Source of the DNA: Globodera rostochiensis
Taxonomy: Eukaryota; Nematoda; Chromadorea; Rhabditida; Heteroderidae
NCBI GenBank assembly: GCA_018350325.1
Contig: JAEVLN010000016.1
Location: 1,162,693 to 1,226,692 of the forward strand
Reading direction: 5' to 3'
DNA: 64,000 nucleotides
Position 1 is the first letter of the stretch. Every line of letters starts with the position of its first letter. Made by a program: the position numbers and the translations under genes. Below, one piece after another: positions 54,778-63,866 of the stretch. The notes beneath the pieces were generated by a model. That model was not told where the DNA came from. It was given only the letters and a program-made list of their open reading frames with translations, and did not search any database.

Positions 54778-55040
54778 TATCGGACATTTCGCCCATTGAA
54801 CATTTCGCCCAAAGACATTTCGCCCATTGGACATTTCGCCCATAAATTTCGCCCAGCGCTCGCCCATTGAGAATGATTCTGATCCGAATAAAAATACTAT
54901 CAATCGATTCCTCTCGTCGAGCTGAGTACGAATCCGCAAAAAGTTTGCGCCGGGAGTCTCTATGAAGAAAGTTATGAAAAATGGGTTGTCATTGTGTTTT
55001 TTGAGTTTGTTTTGATATCGTTACTGGGCGAAATGTCCGG
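54778..55040. mobile_element. Element with GGACATTTCGCCCATT repeats
   Basis: Starts TATCGGACATTTCGCCCA, followed by four further GGACATTTCGCCC-type units, and ends TGGGCGAAATGTCCGGA as an inverted end. No clean target duplication was recognised. Confidence 0.5.
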
Positions 55041-55059
55041 ACACCGTCAAGAATGAATG

Positions 55060-55694
55060 AGTACGGCAGAAATTTATGCATCTTTTCAGTTTTAGCTAAT
55101 TGGAATCATTAAAATAATTTGGATTATCAACAACAAAAAATGTCGGACAACCCAAAGAAAGTGGAGAAACAATTAAGGAAAAATGTGAGTGTTTCCTTAT
55201 TGCTACGGGCTCCGGGAAATTCCCCCGCCCTCACCGGAATGAGTATTTTTTTCATCAGCGAAAAGAAGATTTCTGATAATTTTCCGATGGTTATCACGCC
55301 ATTTCAGCCTTAACGAGAAAATTTTGTTCTTTTTTGACCAATTTTAACAAAACGGCGAATTGTTTATTGCGGCACCCATTCATCGCACCAAAAAGAGAAA
55401 GAACTGAGTACGAATGGATTTGGATTCAAACAGAACACAGACTAAATATTGAAATTGTTGCTTTTTCTTTTCAATTTGGATCTTTGTTTTCCCGAAGCTT
55501 TGGCGTTGGAGAATATTTATGTTCCTCTTTTTGCCTGGGTATACGAAAGACTCAATTTGGCTTCAAAATATTCGATGAATTCAGCCTTACTTGCTTTTTC
55601 ATTGTAATTGTGTGCATTTTTGAGACTTCGAGGCCCTTCCGAAGGTGTTGCGAAGCTCTTATTTTGATTCGGAAAAAATGGAGACACTGAAAAT
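55060..55694 (+). pseudogene. Scrambled F-box-like family copy (exon 1, tail exon, exon 3 end)
   Basis: The conserved leader and exon 1 (55,140 onward: [14 protein letters not shown], donor GTGAGT) are followed by CACCAAAAAGAGAAAGAACTGA at about 55,390, which is the end of a terminal exon. After its 3' flank come 55,635-55,694 LPKVLRSSYFDSEKMETLKM|GTGAAA, the end of exon 3. Exon order 1-5-3 shows rearrangement, and exons 2 and 4 are missing. Confidence 0.75.
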
Positions 55695-56135
55695 GGTGAA
55701 ATTTTTTTGAATTTGTTTTAACTTTGACTTTATGAATGAGGAGAGGTAGACAAATTACAAACATATTCTTTCATTAGATATTGATAAGGAAAATTTATTT
55801 TATAGACCATCTCAAGAACTTTGAGCTCACTCACTCAAGAACATATATTGGATTGAATAATATTGATAAAAATATCTTTTGAATATTGGCTTACATTTTT
55901 TTGAAAATTTTAATTAACTTAAAAATTTTTTAGCACTAAAAAGTTGTAATTTTGCAGGGGTTTTTGTTTTCGAAGATTCGGCAAAATTCGACAAATTGGA
56001 GCAATTTTTTACATACATTCAATTTTTGAGGAAAATTTACAGAAAGTTATCTTGACAAATTGTCCAATATCTGTATGAGCGTGACCAAAGGGACGAAAAG
56101 TCACACATTTGGTTGGCTTCCCTCACTCTAGCATC

Positions 56136-56254
56136 GCTTACGACCATACCACGTTGAAAGCACGCCAGCCCGTCCGATCTGGCAAGTTAAGCAACGTTGG
56201 GCCACCTTAGTACTTGGATCGGAGACTTCCTGGGAATCGGCGGTGTTGTAGGCT
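56136..56254 (+). rRNA. 5S rRNA gene, copy 2
   Basis: Same conserved blocks as copy 1, with a better 3' end (GGTGTTGTAGGCTT) that pairs with GCTTACGACC. A T-run terminator starts at 56,258. Differences from copy 1: CCAGCC/CCATCC, CCACC/CCTCC, GGATCGGAGACTT/GGAACGGAGACGT. Probably the functional copy of the two. Confidence 0.92.
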
Positions 56255-56657
56255 TCGTTTTTTTTTAAATTTTTAAGTGTATTTATGAATAGGTATTTAT
56301 TATTTTGTTTGTTCAAAAAATATTAGCCCTCGTTTTGATAATTAAATCTCGTTACGTGCGCGTGAATTTCGCTTATCATTTCAGCTATTTGATCTCTAAA
56401 AATGCCCCCAAATCTTCACTATTTTTATATTTTTCATTGTTTTTGGCCAATTTTGATAGGCTATAACTTTGCTCAAAATGGTGAGCGGCGTCCAATTTTT
56501 GCATATTCGTACTCAGCTCGATGAGAGGAATCGATTGATATAAAATTTAGGCAAATTTGCGTCTGTCGAAAAAAACATATTTCTCGTTTGTTCTTTGGCC
56601 TATCCCCGTCAAAATGTTTCGGCTTATCCCCTTTCACTTTTGAATAAAAAAACTCGC

Positions 56658-56701
56658 ATTTCTTTCATTTGTTTCTCCACTTTATTCGGATTGTCCGACA
56701 T
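56658..56701 (-). pseudogene. Orphan exon 1 of the F-box-like family
   Basis: MSDNPNKVEKQMKE with donor AT|GCGAGT (GC instead of GT). No exon 2 follows, and a 5S gene lies downstream instead. Confidence 0.75.
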
Positions 56702-57165
56702 TTGTTTTTGTTGCCAAATTTTTCCCTCAATCATTTTCAAAAAATACTCTAAACTCGAGGGTTTTTCTGACTCGAAGCTCGAACTTGACTCGAAATTTTT
56801 CTAAACTCGTAGCTACGGATTTCCGTTTCTCGAGGTCGAAACAGAACAGGAACAGGTTCAAAATTGTTGAAACAGGAACCACTGGTCTTTTCACCCTTTC
56901 TCTTTCTCTCATTGTTTGTTTTTTAAGATAGACTGTCTGCTTTCTCTGTGCCTTCCTCCGTTTCGAGGGAGACAGAGAAAGGAATGTGTGAAAATAGAGC
57001 CTCTCTAACAAGTAAAATAAAGCACATTCTGAGGGAAAGAAACGAGAGCATCGTGAGAGAGAGTGCATATTTCACGCCCTTTTCTCCTTCCTTCTTCCCC
57101 CTTTTGCACCCCATCGGACATTCCCTCGCCCATTGCTTATCTCTATGGACCGCTCGCAGCAGCAT

Positions 57166-57332
57166 AAACTTACCTGGCTGGGGAGTTCCTGCGATCACTG
57201 AGGCCGAACTCCTGTGGCGAGGCTCCACCATCGCACTTTCGGTTGGGGCTGACCCGCAGGGCGGTCCCGAACTGGGATATGCCCACAGCTATATTTTTGA
57301 GAACGGGGTACGCCGCTCGCGCCTCCCCGTTA
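57166..57332 (+). ncRNA. U1: U1 spliceosomal snRNA
   Basis: The 5' end is AAACTTACCTGGCTGGGG, the 5'-splice-site-pairing sequence of U1. Stem-loop I follows (GCGATCACTGAGGC). Then come GGCGAGGCTCCACCATCGCA.CTTTCGG (loop II, equivalent to ATTGCACTC), GGGGCTGACCCGCAGGG, a third hairpin (GGTCCCGAACTGGGATATGCC), the Sm site ATTTTTGA (57,293-57,300) and a final hairpin GAACGGGG...CCCCGTT. The length of about 167 nt is normal. It base-pairs with pre-mRNA donors in the nucleus. The TATA/PSE element could not be assigned with confidence. Confidence 0.95.
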
Positions 57333-57750
57333 AAAACGGTTCCTTCCTTCATTTGGGAAAAATTGGAACGATCTGAAAACGATTCAATTTTCGAATGGTT
57401 AAAATATCGACTAATTCATCATTTTTTGTTTTTAAAGCTGGTTCGTTTTCCACAATTGCTCAATTTTTGTTTTTTATGCAATACATATATTGGTGATATA
57501 AATTTAAAAAGTCTTGAGACAAACAGTGGAAATTTTGTTAATCATTTTGAATGTTTAAATTGTTAAAATTTACTGATGTTACAATATAAAAAAATGATTT
57601 TGAGGCCAAAATTTCTTATAGCCAAAATAGGGAACATAAAGGCATTAAATTCTCTCCAAAGTCAAAATTTCGGTAAAAAAAAGTCCATTTTTTCAGTTTG
57701 AATATTTTCATCCAAATTCCGTTCGCCCTTGATTCTTTCTCTTTTTAGGC

Positions 57751-59598
57751 TTACTCGGACGAACCTTCGTTTGCGTCAAACATTCTGAAAATAGAAGGAA
57801 ATTGGGCGTGGGGCGGATTTTTCGGGCTGATGTAAAAAATATCTATTTGTACAACTCAAAAATCGAAAATCAGACGTCTTGTATATGAGTCTATGTGCAA
57901 AATGACGAGAAAACGTTGGAAACTCAAAAAATGTTTGAATTTATTGATTACTTACCCGTCGCCAATGGCCCTGTCGTCGAAATCAATAATAATGCGATTC
58001 CACTGATGACGCCATTCCCACTCAGCCGCCTCCTTTTCCCATTTCGCCCATTTGTCCTCGTCGCGCTCAATTGGACAACGAACCAAAAGCCATTCTTCCC
58101 AATCAAAGCGTCGCAACTCCAATCGCTCCCCCGTCAAATTGTTCTTCAATTGAAATGGCACAATGCCAGAAGAAGGACAAATCCAAAAACATATGATGAA
58201 ATTGACCGCGTCGGTCGAATTGACAAATGCCTTAAGAGCAGAGGTCGTAACTGTCCTTATTTATAAGGTTTGTCCTTATTTGAGGCCTCCGAGCTTATTT
58301 TGCGAATTTTGTGGAGATTTTCTCTATTTTTTGATCCAATATTCAAAATGAGAAAATTTCGAAGCGAATTGGACCAATTTCCATTATAAATTAAGTCAAA
58401 ATTCCAAAAATTTCGCCGACCCCACCACCCTTAAACACAGTATTTTAAAACCGCGCGCACAAAAAATGATTTTTAATAAATTTTGCCCACTTTTTCTTAA
58501 CAAGATTCATTAAAATTTTCAAAAAATTTTCGGCGCGCCTTTAGCTACGACCCCTGCTTAAGAGGAATAAATGAATTTACAACAGACAGCCCAATAAGAC
58601 AAATTCAACAACTCACCCTTTTGAGTCCTTCCATTTCTGTCGAACAAAATCCGCATTTCAACACCTTCGGATGGCCATCCCCGCGGGGCGTGTGCAACCA
58701 TTTGGCCACTGCTTGGGAAGGGGAAGCGCCGGCACTGTCATCGGCCGGGAACTTGGGAGAAAGTTCACCGGATTTAATCATTCGGAGTTTTGCGTAATCG
58801 CGGAGAATGGTCGGAGAGAAGCGGCGCAAACAGTCGAGTTCGGAAGAAGACAAATAAAATACGCAAATGTTGCCATTGATCAACGGCCAAATCCGGTGCC
58901 AAATAATCTCCCAACGGCGGTTTTCATCGAATGTTCCAATGAAAAGATTTGTTTCTTTGGACTCGAAAAGTCGGCGAATGCTTTGAAGAAAATCGATGGC
59001 ACTTCGGTCAACGTAACTAAAAGTTTATGAAAATGCCAAAATTTAAATGCTGAGAAATGACTTTATTCGGAGGCTTTGGAAGCCGATAACATAATCTGGA
59101 AGCGGCTCTTGTGGAATTGGCAGCCGACGCTTGCCATCATCGCCAAAGCGTTTAACAATTTCAGTGCCAATCCCGCCATTTGCGCAACAAATTTCCAACT
59201 GACCCAACGCCCATTCCTTCGATTTAAAATGCGCGTCCACCAAAAGGTCAAATCGATCGCTGATCAATGCCACTTTTAGTCCGAGCATAAAAGGGCCACA
59301 AAATGAAAAGACTCCAAACAAAACGTCGTCACAAACGAAACTGACAAAATTCGGGGATTAAATGAGATAATTAGTTCCACAAATAGACAACGTTTGTTCA
59401 AATTGGTCAAAAAAGGACCAAAATTTCCTCGTTAAGGCGAAAATGGCGTGAGAACCATCGAAAATTGTCAAAAATTTCCTTTTCGCTGATGAAAAAGACT
59501 GATTCCGGTGAGGGCGGCCCCCCGGAGCCCGTAGAAATAAGGCAATAAACTTACATTTCTTTCAACCGTTTTTGAACTTTCTTCGGATTGTCCGACAT
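57751..59598 (-). CDS. F-box-like lineage-expanded family member 3 (343 aa)
   Basis: Exons: 59598-59555 ([14 protein letters not shown]), 59340-59062, 59016-58617, 58230-57956 and 57784-57751, all phase-compatible. Motifs: [139 protein letters not shown] and [10 protein letters not shown]. Exon 2's donor is weak (AATAAA|GTCATT). The donor after IGDG is a perfect GG|GTAAGT. The terminal exon reads [10 protein letters not shown] then TAA, because 4 extra bases (TCGT) shift the frame out of PKKRKN. Intron 3 holds a 318-bp hAT element. The protein lacks a signal peptide. The F-box-like N-terminus suggests an SCF adaptor (inference). Confidence 0.8.
58239..58556. mobile_element. 318-bp hAT-like MITE in intron 3, 8-bp TSD CTTAAGAG
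   Basis: CAGAGGTCGTAACTG and AGCTACGACCCCTG are inverted ends. Perfect CTTAAGAG lies at 58,231-58,238 and 58,557-58,564. The target was the 3' splice site of exon 4, so the CTCTTAAG acceptor now exists on both sides and splicing can continue with the copy next to the exon. GTCCTTATTT repeats lie near one end. Confidence 0.88.
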
Positions 59599-60240
59599 TT
59601 GTTTTTTTGTCGTCGAAAGTCCAATTCAATTTTTATGATTTCAAAATGGCTAAACAGAAAAGAAGCATAAAATTTCTGCCGTGCTCATTCATCTTAACAC
59701 TAGTAAAATACAAATTTCCGGGAACGGGAAGTACGCATAAGAACCATTTTGTGGTATGCAATTTGCGGTAAAATTTCTGATATACATTGGAAATTTAGAA
59801 TTAACTACTGCACTTTTTTGAATCTTTTTAGGAATGGGATAGGTACGGCGGTTTTTGTAAAAGGTATAAATAATTCAATTTTAGAAAACAGTCGCTTCAA
59901 AAAAATATTTTGTATGAAAAAATTTTGGGCAAAAAAGGACGTGATTTTCAAATTTAAACGGGACGGAAATCCGTAGCCACGAGTTTGGAAAAATTTCGAG
60001 TCAAGTTTCGAGCTTCCCAGAAAACCCCTCAATGAGGGAAAAAATGTTGGTTACAAGTTGCCACCAAAAGAAAAGGACAGAAGGCCCGACGGACAAAATA
60101 TTCCAAGAGCCAAATTCAGAAAATTTCGTCAACCTCCCAAAAAACACTTCTCTATGTACGGGATGCCCACTCCCAATAAATTCTGAGTTCCCGCTCCTGG
60201 AAAAATTGATGATTCGAATTTTTATTATCTAAAAAAATAT
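59599..60240. other. 5' flank of family member 3 and unassigned sequence
   Basis: 59,599-59,695 keeps the family leader (GAGCACGGCAGAAATTTTATGC on the minus strand, as at 55,068). The rest is AT-rich and shows no gene. At 59,975-60,030 CGAGTTTGG / TTTCGAGTCAAG motifs match 56,745-56,815. Confidence 0.4.
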
Positions 60241-61400
60241 AAATAAATAAGTACAGATGGGGCAACTGAAGTGAAGCGAGAAAGAAAAGTGTCATCGAAA
60301 GATCATTGTAAGCAAATGTGGGAGAAGTGAGCAGCAATTCATTCCAATTTATGGCCGATCGATCGGTGAGGGTAGACACAAAAATCGATAAATGCTTTTG
60401 CCTGATAAGACAGAGAAGAGAAGAGAACTATTTGACACATTTACCCCCCCCCCCCCCCGACAATTTTTTCTGGCTATCTTCGTTGTTGTTAATGTTCCAG
60501 TGCAATGGCTCATCAGCAGCTTATCAAAATAATTTGCTTTTTAGTGAATCATTCAAAACGAATCAAACCCAAAATAATGAACAAAATTGGCAAAAATAAC
60601 TGGCAGAAGACCAAAAAAAAGTAATAAAACTAGAGAAGAAAAAAAATTAGCAGTTTTTACCTATTTTTTCATACTGATCGGATCAATTAGCACCATTTTT
60701 TGAGCACACTTTGTCAGTTTTTATTGATTGTCCCACCCTTTGTTAGGTGCCTGCCATTCTCCGAAAGTCCTTCGCGTGCATTCAACGGAATCGGCGCTAG
60801 TGGAAGCTGAACAACCAATGATGGAAAAGTCGTCGTTGTTTTGATGCCGGGGGAGGACAGTAAATTGGAAAAAGTCGAAAAGAGAGACGACGGAGGTAAT
60901 CTAGCATGGAAAGGTGACGACGACAGGATTATGTTCGAAGAAATTTGCTAAAAACGAGGAATTTTTATGAATTTTGGAAGTCGCCCACCGTGGAAGACCC
61001 CCTCATTTAATAGAGTAACGAGTGTTTGACTGCTGCTTCGCGGCAGTCAACCGCTCTTCATTGTCTTTCATAAATTTATTTGACAAAAAATCAAATTTTA
61101 AATTGAAATTAAAAAATCTATTAATTAATGCTGAATTTCCAGATGAAAATTTTAAGCCTAATTTTTAAAAAATACAATTAAATTTTTGTTTTTTTTGGTT
61201 CCATCTTTTTTTACTCGTCCTGAATTAAGGTAAAAGGTGAGGTAGAAAAAGTCTATTCGAATGATTGTGGCAAATGTGGGGGAGAGGGAGCAAAACCTTT
61301 GAATTTATGGCCGATGGACTGGTGAGGGCAGACACAAAATCAATAACAGTTCTCCTGGGGAGGCAGAGAAGGGAAAACTTTTTGGCACATTCGGCACCCT
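60241..61400. other. Intergenic with two dispersed-repeat copies
   Basis: 60,240-60,450 and 61,250-61,400 are copies of the GGGTAGACACAAAAATCGAT repeat. Near 61,028-61,050 a strong hairpin TTGACTGCTGC-TTCG-CGGCAGTCAA is present. No gene is recognised. Confidence 0.4.
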
Positions 61401-61639
61401 ATCGAACAATTGTTACTACTTTTTCATATAGTTTCAGAAATTGATACGTTGGTTGGCTAAATTTAGTCCAAATAAGGTGTGTATTTGGACTCTCCACCAA
61501 AGTGGATCGATAAATTTTGGAATTGTCTGATCGAAAGGTTGGACTTAAAAATTTAATTTCCAAAACACTGAAAAAAAGCTCCACTTCAATTATTTTTACT
61601 ATTTTTCGACATCATTTAGGATTTTTACCACAAATTTTA

Positions 61640-61708
61640 CTTTTGAAGAAATAGCATTTTAAAAAAGAGAGAGAGTCAGTCGGCGAGAGTAATTTGGACA
61701 TCAACGCA
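61640..61708 (-). repeat. Inverted partial unit of the 109-bp satellite
   Basis: GAGAGAGTCAGTCGGCGAGAGTAATTTGGACATCAACGCACC on the plus strand is the complement of the 45,250-type unit. It is cut by an inserted CAGGGATGGGCGG end. Confidence 0.75.
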
Positions 61709-61930
61709 CCAGGGATGGGCGGAAATTTATTTTCAAAAAATGGAAAACGGAAAAAAGGGCCAAAAACAATGGAAAAACGGAAAACGGAAAAATTTTAAAA
61801 TAAAATAAAAAAATTATTTTTTTTTAAATAATTTATTTAATAAATATTTTTAGAAATATTAACAGTAATTATTTTTAAAAATTTTGAAAAATGTCTTTTT
61901 TCAGCGGCCTTCCAAATCTATTTTAAGCTT
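61707..61930. mobile_element. Ac-like hAT end with AAACGG repeats
   Basis: CAGGGATGGGCGG starts here inside the satellite unit. Within 80 bp GGAAAACGGAAAA / AAACGG occurs at least four times. AAACGG is the subterminal transposase-binding motif known from maize Ac. The other end was not found. Confidence 0.5.
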
Positions 61931-62104
61931 TAGGTGGGGGAATAATCGATCGATTTTCTTACCCCCAAACTATTTTAAAGTAATAATATATATTTTAAAT
62001 CAGTCAGAAAAATCCGTTCATTTTTCTCCTAACACTCTTTCGAGAAAACTTACCTGATTCCCCCCACCCACGCCCATTTCAGTTTTTTATATTTTTATTT
62101 TCAG

Positions 62105-62156
62105 ATTGCTTGACCAAAACAATGGTCCGAGTGAGCCCAAAAAGAGAAAGAACTGA
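62105..62156 (+). pseudogene. Orphan terminal exon of the F-box-like family (plus strand)
   Basis: After ATTTTCAG it completes a Gly codon phase and encodes LLDQNNGPSEPKKRKN then TGA. No upstream exon lies on this strand. It faces the 62,433-62,484 copy tail to tail. Confidence 0.7.
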
Positions 62157-62432
62157 GGACGAGGGTTTGGATACAAATGAATTTTGAATAATTGGCCTCG
62201 AAGTCTCAAAAACGCATACAATTTCAATGAAAAAGCAATTAATGGTTGAATTCAGGCTTTTCGAATGATTTTGAAGCCAAATTGAGTCTTTCGTATACCC
62301 AGGCAAAAAAGGGAACATAAATATTCATACCAACGCCAAAGCTTCGGGAAAACAGAGATCCAAATTTACAAGGAAAAAGCAACAATCTCAATGTTTAGTC
62401 TGTGTTCTGTTTGAATCCAAATCCATTCGTAC

Positions 62433-62484
62433 TCAGTTCTTTCTCTTTTTGGGCTCACTCGGACCTTCGTTTGTGTCAAGCATT
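62433..62484 (-). pseudogene. Orphan terminal exon of the F-box-like family (minus strand)
   Basis: After GATTTTTAG it encodes MLDTNEGPSEPKKRKN then TGA, a fully intact tail. A hAT element (62,517-62,964) is inserted just upstream, and no exon 4 precedes it before member 4's own terminal exon. Confidence 0.75.
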
Positions 62485-62516
62485 CTAAAAATCAGAATAG
62501 GATCGCAGGCGCGTAC

Positions 62517-62964
62517 CAGGGATGGTCGGCATTCCGACTTCCGAAAATTTTTGACAATGCGGAATTCCGAGTTCCGAAATTTTGAGGAAAATCGGAACTT
62601 TTTTCGGAAGTGTTACCCAAAATTTTTGCAAAACAAAATGACATTTTGTGCCGATTTTGAATATAAAATGGTCCCCCCCCCCCATCTAAACCCTTATTCC
62701 TGACTAATTTTCTTTAAAAAAGCAATGCACCCCAAAAATAAAGCCCCTAAAAATTTTAACCTTTTTGAAAATTCTTTTCCCTGCGGCGCCGCTAGTCCAC
62801 CCAACAAAAACCTCTAATAAAAAACCTAAATTTTCCAATTTCAGGAATTTTTGAACCTCAAATTAAACATCGTAAATGAATTCAAGTCAAGGCAACATAT
62901 TTAAGAAAATTTTTTAAAACTTCCGAGTTCCGAAATTTTTTGAGGGCGTCGGCTCCCATCCCTG
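62517..62964. mobile_element. 448-bp hAT-like MITE, 8-bp TSD GCGCGTAC
   Basis: CAGGGATGGTCGGCATTCCG and CCATCCCTG ends are flanked by perfect GCGCGTAC (62,509-62,516 and 62,965-62,972). Near both ends TTCCGA / CCGAAATTTT repeats occur. No transposase. Confidence 0.92.
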
Positions 62965-63233
62965 GCGCGTACCCTTCGAGACTTCAGACAATTTTAAAAG
63001 ATCTTTCATAGACATTTTTTAATGAATGATTAAAGGAAAAAATGATTTTATGAGAAATACTCTTTTATACCCGGTCAAAAAAGAAAATAAAAGCAATAAA
63101 AAGTTCTAAACCGTCAAAGCTTTGGGAAAACAAGATTCATATTGAAAAGAGAAAAGCAACAATTTAAATGTTTAGTCGGTGTTCTCATTTCGAATAGTTT
63201 TATCCAAATTCCCTTCGTCGTCCGTTCAGGGGG

Positions 63234-63828
63234 CTAACTCGGACCTTCGTTTGCGACGAGCATTCTAAAAATCAGATTAGAATGAGCGGATTTTTTCCCG
63301 ATTTAAAAAACATATTTTACAATTCAAAATTGAAACAAGCAAAAATTTAGCGCGCTCAACCTTTAAAGCCACCCTAAGCTTAGGCTTAGGCCTAAGCTTA
63401 ACAAACCACAAATCAGATAGGGGTTCGTTGTCTGGTTCTTGTCCAGCGGAAAAAATCATAGATTATCAAAATTAAATGTTTTCAATCTTAAAAATATTGT
63501 CAGATTTGCGTCACACCCTTGAACCCCCCCCCCCCCCCCATATATGATCTCACCCGTCGCCAATGTCCCTGTCGTTGAGGCTAACATTAATGCGATTCCA
63601 TTGACGACGCCAATCCCACTTAGCCGCTTCGTTTTCCCATTCGGCCCATTTTTCTTCATCGCGCTCAATTGGACAGCGAACCAAAAGCCACTCGACGACA
63701 TCAAAGCATTGCAACACGAATTGGTCCCCCGTCAAATTATTTCTCAATTTGAATGGCACAATGTCGGCAGAAGGCCGAACCCAAAGACTAATGATTAAAT
63801 TGACCGGATTGGTCGAATTGACAAATTC
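63234..63828 (-). CDS. F-box-like family member 4, 3' two exons (5' part beyond window)
   Basis: Exon 4, 63,828-63,554, reads [41 protein letters not shown] and NRDIGDG-like ending DRDIGDG, with donor GG|GTGAG. Exon 5, 63,264-63,234, follows GATTTTTAG and gives MLVANEGPS then TAG, so a nonsense change removes EPKKRKN. Exons 1-3 should lie to the right of the window, beyond an element inserted in intron 3 at 63,867. Confidence 0.7.
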
Positions 63829-63866
63829 CTTAAGAGGTAAAGGAATTTATAACAAACAGAGGTAGA

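Noticed and set aside
57358..57380. AAAATTGGAACGAT, as in the core of U6 snRNA, just after U1
   Set aside because: Only 14 bases match; the ACAGAGA box, AGC triad and 5' hairpin are absent.
60890..61060. Possible spliced-leader RNA (GGAG|GTAATC, then GAATTTTGGAAG like an Sm site, then a hairpin)
   Set aside because: The exon part does not resemble SL1/SL2 and the expected three-hairpin layout is not visible; only short motifs match.
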